Assembly (NCBI GenBank): GCA_966248875.1
Contig: CBINBI010000007.1
Coordinates: 6,544-70,543, forward strand
Reading direction: 5' to 3'
DNA length: 64,000 nt
Origin: Dokdonella_A sp966248875
GTDB lineage: Bacteria > Pseudomonadota > Gammaproteobacteria > Xanthomonadales > Rhodanobacteraceae
In this document: positions 8,002 to 17,234 of the stretch, in pieces
Position numbering within the stretch: the first letter of the stretch is position 1
Layout: the number at the start of each line of letters is the position of its first letter
Translations under genes and position numbers: made by a program
Notes under the pieces: model-generated
Seen by the model: only the letters and a program-made list of their open reading frames with translations
The model's database searches: none
Told to the model about the DNA's origin: nothing

Positions 8002-10971
8002 ATGAGCCATCCGCGTCGAACGACAGCGCTCGCCGCGGCGATCGGTCTTGCTCTCGCCGGAGCCCAGCCATCCGTGACCGCCGGCGCCGCATCGGTGCCT
8101 GTGCAGCTCACGGCCGAACAATCCGACGCGCCGCAGACTTTCATTATCCGCTTCACCGAGCCCGGCCTGATGCACTACGCCGGGGGTACGCAGGGCATTC
8201 CGGCGACGGCGGTCGATGCCACAGCACAGCGCAAGCTCGATGCGCGCTCGGCGGCGGCGCGGGCATATCGGAGCTATCTTGCCGATCGGCGCTCGGCTCA
8301 TGTCGCAGAGATCTCGCGGGCGCTCGGACGCGATCTCGCGGTGACGCACCGCTATGCCATCACGATGAACGGCGTTGCGGCGGTGCTGACGCCGGATGAG
8401 GCGTCGCGTGTCGCGCACGTGCCGGGCGTGGCATCGGTGCGCGCGTCGCGCACATTCGTGCTCGATACGTTTCGCGGGCCGGAATACATCGGCGCCGACG
8501 CAATCTGGGATGGCAGCGCTGTTCCGGACGGATTGCCGACGCGAGGCGAGGGCGTGGTGGTCGGTGTGATCGACACCGGCGCCAACAGCGCGCATCCGTC
8601 GTTCGCGAATGATGCGGCGTGCGGTTTCAGCATCGCGAATCCGAAACTCCTGAGCGCGGTGGACTGTTCGACGACGGATGCCGGCGGCGCGTGCAACGGC
8701 GAGGAGCCCGAAGCGGACCCCGGCAACGGTCACGGCGTGCACACGGCGAGCACGGCCGCGGGCAATCGCATCGATGCGAGCGCGAATCCGCCGCCGACGC
8801 TGCCGCCGCCGCACACGTTCATTTCCGGCGTCGCGCCGTGCGCACAGGTGCGCACGTACAAGGTGTGCCCTAACACGGGCTGCTCGGACGCGGCCATCAC
8901 GGCCGCCGTCGAGAACGCGATCGCCGATCGCGTCGACGTCGTGAATTTCTCGATCGGGCCGGTCTGCGGCAGCGTTGCGGGCGATTCGCCGTGGAGCAAC
9001 GGCGACGAGATGTGGCTCGACGCGCTCGGCGCGGATATCTTCGTCGCCGCATCCGCGGGCAATACGCGGCCGGGCTGCGTCGATCCGGCCGGGCGCGTGG
9101 CAAACATCAGCCCCTGGGTGACAACGGTTGCGGCATCGACGCACGACGAAAACGTATCCGGGCTCGGAATCATCACTGCGACGGGACCCGGCACGCCCCC
9201 GCCGGGGACGCAGGGCGTGCTGATCGCGCCCGGCAACGGGCTGGAAGTCGGCCCGCCCATGAGCGGAGTGCCGATCCGTTATTACGAAGACAATCCGATC
9301 GGCTGCACCGTGAACGGCGGTTTTCCGCCGGGCTATTTCGCGGGCGCGGTCGCGCTGATCCGGCGCGGCAACTGCACCTACGAGGAAAAAATCGACAACG
9401 CGGCCGCCGCAGGTGCCGTGCTCGCAGTCATCTACAACAACCAGAACGGCTTCATCGTGCTGAACGTCGGCGCGGCGACACTGCCGGCCTACGCCATGCT
9501 GCACGCCGAGGGCGAGGCGTACGTTGCCTTCATCCAGGAGACCGCACCTGCGGAGGTCACAGTCGACTTCACGCCGGCCACACGCCAGGGCGACGTGCTG
9601 GCGGGTTTCAGCCTGCGCGGCCCCGACGTGCTGGCGACGGTCACCAAGCCGGACGTGACCGCGCCGGGCGTGCATATCTACGCCGCGTTCGATGCGGCCG
9701 AGAACAATTACGGATATCTCAGCGGCACGTCGATGGCCTCGCCGCATGTCGCCGGCGCGGCGGCGCTGCTGCGCGCGACGCACCCGGCATGGTCGCCGTC
9801 GGAAGTGAAATCCGCGCTGATGCTGACGGCGCTGGCCGGCGGCACGCGCGAGGATCTCGCGACGCCATGGACGGCGGACGACGTCGGCAGCGGCCGGGTC
9901 GATCTCGCGAAGGCGGCGCGTGCCGGCTTCGTGCTGGACGAGACGCGCGCGGACTACCTCGCCGCCGATCCCGCTCACGGAGGCGATCCCAGGACGCTGA
10001 ATCTCGCCAGCCTGCGCGATGTCGACGGCTGCGACGCCCCTTCGCCGTGCACGTGGACGCGCACGCTGCGCGACGTGCTGCCCGTGCCGTCGTCGTGGGC
10101 CGTCAGCGTGAACGCGCCGCCGGGCATCGAAGTCACGGTCGATCCGCCGTCGTTCGCGTTCGCCGGTACCGGCGCGATCGGTGATACCGTTTTCCGCAGC
10201 GGCTTCGACATCGCTGCGACGCAGACGATCACGGTGACGGCGACGACCGATCCCGCGCTGGCGGGCGCACAGTTTGCCGACATCGTCTTCCACGAAGCCA
10301 ACGGCGCGGCGCCCGACGCGCACATCCCCATCGCAGTGAACGGCACGGCCGACGGCGATGCGGTCGGTGTCGTCTGCTATGAAGGCCAGTGCTCGTTCCG
10401 CATCGACACCTACACGACGAACTTCACCGGCGTCGGCTGCACGGCGTACTGCGGGCTCGTCTGGCTCAACCGCTATACGCCGGATCCGTCGGACTTCCCG
10501 ATCACGATCGACTCCATCTCGACGATCTTCGGTGACGGGCCGGGCTGGAACGCGGCCGGCGATCACATCAACGTCTATATCTATCAGGACGACGACGCGA
10601 ATCCGGCCAACGGTGCGACGCTTGCCGGCATGTATCAGGGTTACACGATGCCCGAGCCGAGCAACGCGTTGACGACGATACAGCTGCCGGTTCCGATCGT
10701 CGTGGATGGCCCGGGCGAGGTCCTGATCGCGCTGACGAACCCCGCGCTCAGCATCGGCACGCGTCCCGCCAGCGCGGACACGGGTCCGTTCGCCGGACGA
10801 TCATGGGTGGCGACGTTCAACGACACCGGCGATCCGCCAGTGCTGTTCGAGGTGGGGCTCGTCAGCAACCCGCAGGCGATCGCGGGTTTCAACGGAAACT
10901 GGATCATCCGCGCGGAAGGCACGAACGCGGCCGGTCGGCCTGTCGTGTTGAAGATGCCCGGGACGGAATGA
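8002..10971 (+). CDS. Secreted S8 subtilisin-like serine peptidase with PA domain (paralogue 2)
   Basis: A 989-residue tandem paralogue of the upstream subtilase, nearly colinear from the propeptide through the fibronectin-like segment. Signal peptide first, I9-type propeptide (QTFIIRFTEPG), catalytic Asp191 (VIDTG), His244 (GHGVHTAS), Ser577 (GTSMASPH), and a PA insert at about 424-511. The C-terminal 250 residues are unrelated to paralogue 1: a cysteine-bearing beta domain with IYQDDDANPANG and a carbohydrate-binding-like pattern. A short loop with GDTVFRSGFD (around residues 727-736) is inserted where paralogue 1 has none. The ATG at 8002 has GGAG seven bases upstream; the frame extends further 5' but overlaps the previous gene and lacks a signal peptide. 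Probably a duplication followed by swapping of the tail. Confidence 0.93.
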   Translation: MSHPRRTTALAAAIGLALAGAQPSVTAGAASVPVQLTAEQSDAPQTFIIRFTEPGLMHYAGGTQGIPATAVDATAQRKLDARSAAARAYRSYLADRRSAHVAEISRALGRDLAVTHRYAITMNGVAAVLTPDEASRVAHVPGVASVRASRTFVLDTFRGPEYIGADAIWDGSAVPDGLPTRGEGVVVGVIDTGANSAHPSFANDAACGFSIANPKLLSAVDCSTTDAGGACNGEEPEADPGNGHGVHTASTAAGNRIDASANPPPTLPPPHTFISGVAPCAQVRTYKVCPNTGCSDAAITAAVENAIADRVDVVNFSIGPVCGSVAGDSPWSNGDEMWLDALGADIFVAASAGNTRPGCVDPAGRVANISPWVTTVAASTHDENVSGLGIITATGPGTPPPGTQGVLIAPGNGLEVGPPMSGVPIRYYEDNPIGCTVNGGFPPGYFAGAVALIRRGNCTYEEKIDNAAAAGAVLAVIYNNQNGFIVLNVGAATLPAYAMLHAEGEAYVAFIQETAPAEVTVDFTPATRQGDVLAGFSLRGPDVLATVTKPDVTAPGVHIYAAFDAAENNYGYLSGTSMASPHVAGAAALLRATHPAWSPSEVKSALMLTALAGGTREDLATPWTADDVGSGRVDLAKAARAGFVLDETRADYLAADPAHGGDPRTLNLASLRDVDGCDAPSPCTWTRTLRDVLPVPSSWAVSVNAPPGIEVTVDPPSFAFAGTGAIGDTVFRSGFDIAATQTITVTATTDPALAGAQFADIVFHEANGAAPDAHIPIAVNGTADGDAVGVVCYEGQCSFRIDTYTTNFTGVGCTAYCGLVWLNRYTPDPSDFPITIDSISTIFGDGPGWNAAGDHINVYIYQDDDANPANGATLAGMYQGYTMPEPSNALTTIQLPVPIVVDGPGEVLIALTNPALSIGTRPASADTGPFAGRSWVATFNDTGDPPVLFEVGLVSNPQAIAGFNGNWIIRAEGTNAAGRPVVLKMPGTE

Positions 10972-11081
10972 TCGCCGCCACGGGAATGCCGGTTTCGCGA
11001 AGATGACGTCGGTACTGTGATCAATGCGGCGGGCTGAAGCTCGCCCTACGGCTCGCTGCCTGCCGAATCGGCCGGTGCGAT

Positions 11082-11324
11082 TCAGCCGCCCCCGGTCGGG
11101 GCGGCACCCAGCAGCTGCTTCAGTACCGCGAACACCTCGTCCTTGCTGCCCGTCACGGTGATCTGCGACTCGCGCGGGAAGTCGGTGCCGATGTTTACGG
11201 CGTAGCCGGTACCGAGGTCGTTGCCGTCCTCGTCGATGCGCGCGTAGGTCTCGACCTTGCTGATGAACGCGACGCGGTTCGCGTCGATGAAGCGGCTGTC
11301 GGGCAGCTTGATCCAGCGGGGCAT
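11082..11324 (-). CDS. Small conserved hypothetical protein
   Basis: An 80-residue protein beginning MPRWIKLPDSRFIDANRV. It has no signal peptide, membrane segment or cysteine. The predicted pattern is short beta strands (RVAFISKVETYARI, QITVTGS) then a helix (KDEVFAVLKQLLG) and a Gly-rich end. The ATG at 11324 has a GGAG box eight bases upstream, which supports a real gene. It lies downstream of the M2 peptidase gene on the same strand, 129 bases away. I do not recognise the family; a small nucleic-acid- or protein-binding fold is only a guess. Confidence 0.7.
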   Translation of the reverse strand: MPRWIKLPDSRFIDANRVAFISKVETYARIDEDGNDLGTGYAVNIGTDFPRESQITVTGSKDEVFAVLKQLLGAAPTGGG

Positions 11325-11453
11325 GATCCTGTCTCCGGAACGATGCGCGCGATGTTAGCCGTTCACCGGTCCGAAGGAAGCCAGCCGCCTGCCGGAACGC
11401 GAAGCGTGTCGCGTTCCGACGGGCCGGTCCGGGCTGGCGTCGCCGGGCGCCGT

Positions 11454-13367
11454 TCACCAACCGCAGGTCTTCCCCTTGTTCTGCTCCTTGAGCCACGCGT
11501 GGAGCGGCGCGAAGTAGTCGATGATCGCGGTCGCATCCAGCTCGTCGCTGCCGGTCAGCTCCTTCAGCGTCTGCTGCCAGGGCTGGCTCGCGCCTTCGCT
11601 CAGCATTTTCCAGTATTTCGCACCGGCTTCCTTGTTGCCGTAGATCGAGCACTGGTACAGGGGACCCTTGTGCCCGGCCGCATCGCAGAGCGCGCGGTAG
11701 AACTGGAACTGCAGGATGTCTGCGAGGAAATAGCGCATGTACGGCACGTTGGTGGGGACGTGGTTCTTCGCGCCGGGATCGAAGTCCACAGGCGTCGCCT
11801 CGACGGGCGAGGACAGTCCCTGATATTTCCGGCGCAATTGCCACCACGACTCGTTGTACTTGTCCGGCGCGATCGAACCGTCGAACACGCCCCAGCGCCA
11901 TTTGTCGATCAGGAGCCCGAACGGCAGGAATGCGACTTTTTCCAGCGCGAGCTTCATCTGCGCGTTGAGCGCGGCCTTGTCGTCGGCGCCGGCCTTGCCG
12001 GCCAGGCCGATCCGGGCCAGGTACTCCGGCGTGATGTTGAGCCGGATCGTGTCGCCGATCGCTTCGTGGAAGCCGTCGTTCGCGCCGCCCTGGAAGATCG
12101 GCCACTGATCCTTGTAGGCGAGGTAGTAATAAATGTGGCCCATCTCGTGGTAGATCGTGTACTGGTCTTCCTCGGTCGGGCGGATGCACATCTTGATGCG
12201 CACGTCGTCGGCCATGTCCATCGGCCACGCGCTGGCGTGGCAGAGCGCGTCGCGGTCACGCGGGCGCACCAGCATCGACTTCTCATAGAACGAAGCCGGC
12301 AGCGCCGGGAAGCCGATCGATTTGTAGAAGTCCTCCGAGCGGCGCACCATCGTCTCGGCGCTTTTCACGTCCGCGGCGTGTTCGAGCCGGGCGAGATCGA
12401 GCGGCGAAGGCGTGCCCTTGAAATCCCTGCGCAGCGTGTCGAGCATCGCCTTGCGCTCGGCTTCCAGGCGCGAGTTGACGTCGAGATTGCCGACGCCGGG
12501 ATACGGCTCGAGCAGCGGATAGATGTTCTCCCAGCTCTGCGCCCACATGTTGCCGGTGATGTGCGCTGGAATCGTGCCGTCCTTCGGCATGCGATCGCCG
12601 TATTTTTCCGCGAGCTTGTTGCGCGCGTAGCACTGCAGGTCGCCATACAGCGGCTGCACCTGCGACCACAGGCGGTCGGTCGTCTTCGCGAACTCGTCCG
12701 GCGGCATGTCGTAGCCTGCGCGCCACATCGTGCCGACGTTGTCGTAGCCGAGATCGCGCGCGCCTTCGTTGAGCAGCTCGACGAAGCGCTGATAGTCCTT
12801 CAGCATGCCGCGCCCGACCCGGTGCCAGCCGGCCCAGGCGTCGAGGTCGTGATCCCAGTCGCGGTCTTCGGCCAGCACCTTGGAGAGCTCGTCGAGGTTC
12901 CGGCAGGTCGACGCGTCCGCGGGATCCTTGCAGTACTTGCCCGAGCCGTACGCCGCCGTCAGCCGCGAGCCGATCGTGGTGAGCTCGGTCAGATGCGCGG
13001 GGTCCTTCGGCGCCGGCATTGCCGTCTGTAGCTTGAGAAGATGCAGCGCGCGCGCGTCCTTGGCGTCTGTGCCTGGCACGTTCTCGTAGGCGCGCGACTT
13101 GTCGATCTCCTCCGACAGCCACATGAGCCAGCGCTCGTTCGCGCGCGCGGTCAGCGCCTGCGTGTCGTCGGTGATGTAGGTTTCGGCGACCCACTCGGCC
13201 GCGTTCGGCTCGATGTAGCGCTCGCGGTAGTCCTTGTTCATCTGCTCGACGAAAGCGTGCACGTCGGCCGCGGACGGCTTCGAGGTGGCCTGCGCGGCCG
13301 AAACGGCCAGCGGAACGGTGAGAGCCGCGAGAACGGCGGAGGCGAGAACGACTCGGGACAGGCGCAT
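11454..13367 (-). CDS. M2 family dipeptidyl carboxypeptidase (bacterial ACE-like)
   Basis: A 637-residue zinc peptidase related to angiotensin-converting enzyme and to the Xanthomonas enzyme XcACE; it removes C-terminal dipeptides. An N-terminal signal peptide (MRLSRVVLASAVLAALTVPL) predicts export to the periplasm. The zinc site is HEMGH at residues 407-411 with the third ligand Glu435 in EAIGDT. The ATG at 13367 has GGGAG six bases upstream; an in-frame start 18 codons earlier has no such box and would bury the signal peptide. Transcription diverges from the membrane regulator at 13752, which may control it. Family assignment is firm; the natural peptides are unknown. Confidence 0.95.
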   Translation of the reverse strand: MRLSRVVLASAVLAALTVPLAVSAAQATSKPSAADVHAFVEQMNKDYRERYIEPNAAEWVAETYITDDTQALTARANERWLMWLSEEIDKSRAYENVPGTDAKDARALHLLKLQTAMPAPKDPAHLTELTTIGSRLTAAYGSGKYCKDPADASTCRNLDELSKVLAEDRDWDHDLDAWAGWHRVGRGMLKDYQRFVELLNEGARDLGYDNVGTMWRAGYDMPPDEFAKTTDRLWSQVQPLYGDLQCYARNKLAEKYGDRMPKDGTIPAHITGNMWAQSWENIYPLLEPYPGVGNLDVNSRLEAERKAMLDTLRRDFKGTPSPLDLARLEHAADVKSAETMVRRSEDFYKSIGFPALPASFYEKSMLVRPRDRDALCHASAWPMDMADDVRIKMCIRPTEEDQYTIYHEMGHIYYYLAYKDQWPIFQGGANDGFHEAIGDTIRLNITPEYLARIGLAGKAGADDKAALNAQMKLALEKVAFLPFGLLIDKWRWGVFDGSIAPDKYNESWWQLRRKYQGLSSPVEATPVDFDPGAKNHVPTNVPYMRYFLADILQFQFYRALCDAAGHKGPLYQCSIYGNKEAGAKYWKMLSEGASQPWQQTLKELTGSDELDATAIIDYFAPLHAWLKEQNKGKTCGW

Positions 13368-13751
13368 GAAGTTCTCCCTGAAAAAGCCTGCGAGGCTAGT
13401 GGCCGCGGCGGCACCAGGCAAGCTGCACTGCGCGAAACGCGGCTTGTGAGGCCGGCGCCGCCGCTGGTCCCGGGGCAGCGCGCCGGGCCGCGCCGATCGC
13501 TTGCGCCTTTTCGTTTCATCGCGCCGCGGCCTCGACCCGGCGCAGCCCAGACGGCCGACAGCATGCCTTTTCCGTCACGCTGGAAGGCGCGGCGGCGCGG
13601 GACGCGCAGACATGAACCCACGAGTTTCCGGATTTCGCTGTTTCGGTTTGCGGAACTTGCCACCAGGCGCCACATTTATTACGATCGGCTTCGTATGTTG
13701 ATCGGCGGCCAGGCCCCAGGCGTGAATGCCCTTCGCATCCGGTCGGAAACG
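13368..13751. other. Divergent intergenic region between M2 peptidase and CadC-like regulator
   Basis: A 384-base non-coding stretch between outward-facing genes. It holds the ribosome binding site of the peptidase on the left and a plausible sigma-70 promoter for the regulator on the right. The last 70 bases are AT-richer than the rest. No convincing small gene or operator repeat was seen. Confidence 0.6.
13657..13685 (+). promoter_or_regulatory. Candidate sigma-70 promoter of the CadC-like regulator
   Basis: TTGCCA at 13657-13662, a 17-base spacer, then TACGAT at 13680-13685. Transcription would begin near 13692, giving a leader of about 60 bases before the ATG at 13752, or almost none if the in-frame ATG at 13695 is used. 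Consensus match only; no experimental support. Confidence 0.45.
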
Positions 13752-15920
13752 ATGCGTTTCCTTGCCGTCGGCGAGCATGTCGTCGACGTCGACACGCTGC
13801 GCCTGCTGACGCGGCCCGACGCGCAGCGATTGACGCCGAAGGCCGCGGCGGTGCTGCTGCAGCTCGCGCGTGCCGCCGGCCGCACACTGAGCCGAGACGA
13901 GCTCCTCAACGAAGTCTGGAAAGGGACGTGCCCCACGCCGGACGTCCTGACGCAGGCGGTCAAGGACCTGCGTCGCGCGCTGGGCGATGATCTGCACGCG
14001 CCGCGTTACGTCGAGACGCTGCCGCGGCTCGGCTACCGTCTCGTCGCACCGGCGCGCTTTCTCGACAGCTTCGACGGCAGCGGCAGCACCGCGCCCGCGG
14101 ATCGCAGCGAGAGTGAACGCGACTCCGTCGCCGGCCGCCGCAGGCTGGATGTTCCCTTCCGCGCCGCGCTCGCCGTGCTCGCGCTGATCGTGATCGGCAT
14201 GGTCGCGATCGTGATGCGCAGGCAGGAATCCGGCGCTGCCGGTGTCGAACCGCGCTGGCAAGTTGCGGACCAGCGCTCGATCACGGCCGATCCCGGCCCC
14301 GAGAACTTCCCGCGCATCTCGCCGGACGGCACGCGCGTCGCGTATTCGATCCGCGACGCCGACCGGCATAACGCGCACGTCGTGCAGCGCCTGCTGACGC
14401 AGTCGCGCGTCGTCAGGCTGGCCGAGCCGGCCGGCGGCAGCGAGTCCTATCCGGTGTGGTCTCCGGACGGCTCGATGATCGCGTTCGCGCGGCGCATCGG
14501 CGACGAGTGTCGCGTCATGGTCGTGCCGGCGCTCGGCGGTCCCGAACGCCTCGTCGACTCGTGCGTCGCAGGCTCGGTGAACTATTTTTCCTGGGCGGCC
14601 GATGCGCGGTATCTCGTCACGACGCGTCCGACCGCACCGGCCGGCACCGATCTCGCGATCATGCGGGTGCCGATCGACGGCGGCGCAGCGGAACGGATCG
14701 CGTACGATCACAGCAGCACCGACCTCGATCTCGATCCGCGCTATTCGCCGGACGGCACGCAGATCGCGTTCCGGCGCGGCGCGAGCCCGTACAGCGACCT
14801 GTTCGTCATGGACGCGCGCGGCGGCAAGGTGCGCCAGCTCACGCATCTCGCCAGCCGCATACGCGGTTTCGACTGGACGCGCGACGGCAGCGCGCTGGTC
14901 TTCTCCTCGGGCCACGCCGGGCCGCAGGCCCTGTACACCGTCTCGCTGGAAGACGGCCGCATCGAGGCGCTGGGCGTGCAGCCGGCGGAATATCCGAGCG
15001 CGGCGCGCACGTCGGACACGATCGTCTACGAGATCCCGCGCATGCGCACGCAGCTCGCAAGCATCGCGCTCGGCTCCGTGGAGGAGGGCGTCGCACCGGA
15101 GATGCAGGATCTCGTACCGTCGACCGGCAACGACGCCGCGCCGACGTTCTCGCCGGTCGACGACCGGCTGGCGTTCGTGTCCGACCGCAGCGGCGCGCAG
15201 CAACTCTGGCTCGGCGATCCCGCGAACGGCGAAGTGTTTCCGCTGACCGAAAGCGACGAGCCCACGCTGCGTTATCCCGTGTGGCGCCCGGATGGTGCGC
15301 GCCTGCTGATCACCGCGCGCGGCGCGTCGACCGGCCGCCTCATCGAGATCGACATCGCGACGCACACGCGCCGCGTGCTGACCGCGCCGGACGAGGACGT
15401 CCGCTACGGCGTGTACGGACCGCGGCCCGGCAGCTATGTCGCCGTGGTCGGAGACAACGGTGAGGGCCGTGAGCTGATCCAGTTCGAAAGCGGGTCGGAC
15501 GGCGAGACCTCGCGGCTCGTGCTCGCCCGCGACGTCGCGCGCATTGATTACGACCAGGCTGGCGGCAGCGTGTACTTCACGCGCGTTACCGAAGGCGGCC
15601 TGTTCCGGCTCGATGCGCACTCCGGCGAGGAGACGCTGGTCACCCGCAACATCAACCCGGCGCATATCGACGGCTGGCTGGCGCTGGCGGGCCACATCTT
15701 CTATATCGAGGCACAGGCCGCCGGATCGAGCCTCGTGCACGATCTCGATCCCGCAACAGGCGAGGACCGCGTCGTGGCGACCATTCCCGAGCCGATCGCC
15801 GACTTCAACTTCAGCGTATCCCACGACCGGCGCCGCATCGTCATCGTGCGCGTCGCCGCGCAGGACACGGACGTCGGTGCGATCACGCTGAGGAAGCGGG
15901 GATGGTGGATTCGGGATTAG
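13752..15920 (+). CDS. CadC-like transmembrane transcriptional regulator with TolB-type beta-propeller
   Basis: A 722-residue one-component regulator. Residues 1-100 form an OmpR/CadC-type winged helix (RLTPKAAAVLLQLA...VLTQAVKDLRRALGDD...YVETLPRLGYRL). One membrane helix follows (AALAVLALIVIGMVAIVM, about residue 140). The periplasmic part is built of PD40/WD40-like repeats with the recurring 'FPRISPDGTRVAYS', 'YPVWSPDGSMIAFA' and 'DPRYSPDGTQIAFR' pattern, as in TolB. It probably senses a periplasmic signal and controls nearby genes, most simply the divergent M2 peptidase; that link is inferred from position. The start at 13752 is chosen because the winged helix begins there; ATG at 13695 is an alternative. 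A run of GGATTAG repeats crosses its stop codon. Confidence 0.88.
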   Translation: MRFLAVGEHVVDVDTLRLLTRPDAQRLTPKAAAVLLQLARAAGRTLSRDELLNEVWKGTCPTPDVLTQAVKDLRRALGDDLHAPRYVETLPRLGYRLVAPARFLDSFDGSGSTAPADRSESERDSVAGRRRLDVPFRAALAVLALIVIGMVAIVMRRQESGAAGVEPRWQVADQRSITADPGPENFPRISPDGTRVAYSIRDADRHNAHVVQRLLTQSRVVRLAEPAGGSESYPVWSPDGSMIAFARRIGDECRVMVVPALGGPERLVDSCVAGSVNYFSWAADARYLVTTRPTAPAGTDLAIMRVPIDGGAAERIAYDHSSTDLDLDPRYSPDGTQIAFRRGASPYSDLFVMDARGGKVRQLTHLASRIRGFDWTRDGSALVFSSGHAGPQALYTVSLEDGRIEALGVQPAEYPSAARTSDTIVYEIPRMRTQLASIALGSVEEGVAPEMQDLVPSTGNDAAPTFSPVDDRLAFVSDRSGAQQLWLGDPANGEVFPLTESDEPTLRYPVWRPDGARLLITARGASTGRLIEIDIATHTRRVLTAPDEDVRYGVYGPRPGSYVAVVGDNGEGRELIQFESGSDGETSRLVLARDVARIDYDQAGGSVYFTRVTEGGLFRLDAHSGEETLVTRNINPAHIDGWLALAGHIFYIEAQAAGSSLVHDLDPATGEDRVVATIPEPIADFNFSVSHDRRRIVIVRVAAQDTDVGAITLRKRGWWIRD

Positions 15921-15942
15921 GGATTAGGATTAGGGATTAGGA
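15913..15942. repeat. GGATTAG short tandem repeat over the regulator's stop codon
   Basis: Four imperfect units of GGGATTA(G) in a row (one unit has lost a G). The stop codon at 15918-15920 lies in the first unit. Similar GGGATTNGGGATT tracts are common between genes in Xanthomonas-like genomes. No hairpin or T-run accompanies it. Confidence 0.75.
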
Positions 15943-16127
15943 AAGGCGGGTTTGTTTCACATTTCCAATCCCGGCTCCACCCGCGCCAAACCGCCTGTTT
16001 CGCACGACATTCGGAATATCTTCACCGATCCGAAGACCGCCGTCGGCGATATTTCGCGGCATTTTCCTGACTCGGGCGCATCGTCCGAGCAAGCATGCAG
16101 CCGTCCCGGCAAGAGAGGCGGTCAGGC

Positions 16128-17024
16128 ATGCACATCCTCTGCGAACGTCTGGTCAATGGCGGGCGGCTGGACTGGAGCGCCGACGAAGGCGATCGGCGCG
16201 GGTCCGGCGGCGGTCTGCGTGTTCTGGTCGGTTACGGCCGCGGCTGCATCCTGCACGGCCGTGCTTCACCCGCGACGATCGTGCTTCCGCTGCGCGGGCG
16301 CGTGCAGATCGCGGACGGTGAACAGTCGCGCACGCTGGAAAGCGGCGAGCTCCTTGTCTGCGAGTCGGGGCAGCGCGTGCAGGTCATCGGCCGAGGCACG
16401 GCGCTCTGGATCGCCGTGTTCGCCCCGGCCGAGGTCTGGCACCCGCTGACCGGCGGCGTGCCGGAATCCGCACCCGATCCGCTCCTGATCCCGGCCTCGC
16501 ACGCAGCCGACCGCGCGATTCGGCGCGCCGCCGTGCGTCTCGCGCGCGTCGCCCTCGAGGACGCCGGCGCGTCGGCCACGTCGATCGCCGCGGCAGCGTT
16601 CGCGACGCAGATCGCCGATCTCCAGGCCGCGTTCGACCCGCTCATCGCGCGCTGCCCGGGCCGCACGCTGGCGCAGCGGCGCAGCGTGTTCCTGCGCCTG
16701 CAGCGCGTGCGCAACTACATGGCGTCGAGCTGCCACCTCGATCTCGACATCGCGGGCTTTGCGCGCATGGCGAGCTATTCGCCCTGCCATTTCATCCGAG
16801 CGTTCTCGACCGTCTACGGCGAGACGCCGCACGCGGTGCTGGTCGAGCAGCGGCTCGGCCGCGCGCACCGGCTGATCCATGAGAGCGAGCTCGCGATCAC
16901 CGAGATCGCGCGCGCGAGCGGCTTCGAGAACCGCTGCGCGTTCTCGCGCTCGTTCAAGCGGCGTTTCGGCATCACCGCCACCGACCTGCGCGAGTGCGCG
17001 CGGACGCCGGGACTCGCGGCCTGA
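16128..17024 (+). CDS. AraC-family transcriptional regulator
   Basis: A 298-residue regulator with a cupin-like N-terminal sensing domain (about 1-130) and a C-terminal double helix-turn-helix of the AraC/XylS type (last 100 residues). The signature is seen in LDLDIAGFARMASYSPCHF and LAITEIARASGFENRCAFSRSFKRRFG. The ATG at 16128 is preferred over the one at 16095 because AGAGG lies about nine bases before it. The TonB-dependent receptor gene follows 210 bases downstream on the same strand, so it may be the target. The ligand is unknown. Confidence 0.87.
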   Translation: MHILCERLVNGGRLDWSADEGDRRGSGGGLRVLVGYGRGCILHGRASPATIVLPLRGRVQIADGEQSRTLESGELLVCESGQRVQVIGRGTALWIAVFAPAEVWHPLTGGVPESAPDPLLIPASHAADRAIRRAAVRLARVALEDAGASATSIAAAAFATQIADLQAAFDPLIARCPGRTLAQRRSVFLRLQRVRNYMASSCHLDLDIAGFARMASYSPCHFIRAFSTVYGETPHAVLVEQRLGRAHRLIHESELAITEIARASGFENRCAFSRSFKRRFGITATDLRECARTPGLAA

Positions 17025-17234
17025 CGCCAGCGGCGGAGCCCAGCCGTGCAATGCGCCGGCACGACGGCGACGCGGCAGGCGTTGCGCAATCCGTCCGCGT
17101 GGATCTGCTTATCAATTTATGCAACCACTGCTGCAAGGCCAGGCCAAGGGAAGCGATTCACATTTTCCTAATGTTCCAGCAACCCCTTGCATGACGTCCG
17201 GCACGGGGATTCCAAGAACAGGAGAACTCGATCC

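Noticed and set aside
7732..10566. A 944-codon open frame on the minus strand opposite the second subtilase
   Set aside because: It is antisense to a gene with a complete catalytic triad; its product is Arg/Ala/His-rich with no domain, as expected of GC-rich antisense frames.
13575..15824. A 749-codon minus-strand frame opposite the CadC-like regulator
   Set aside because: Composition is that of an antisense shadow; the plus-strand gene has clear winged-helix and PD40 repeats.
15911..15942. Telomere-like TTAGGG run
   Set aside because: Only four imperfect units in a bacterial intergenic context; best read as a simple repeat.
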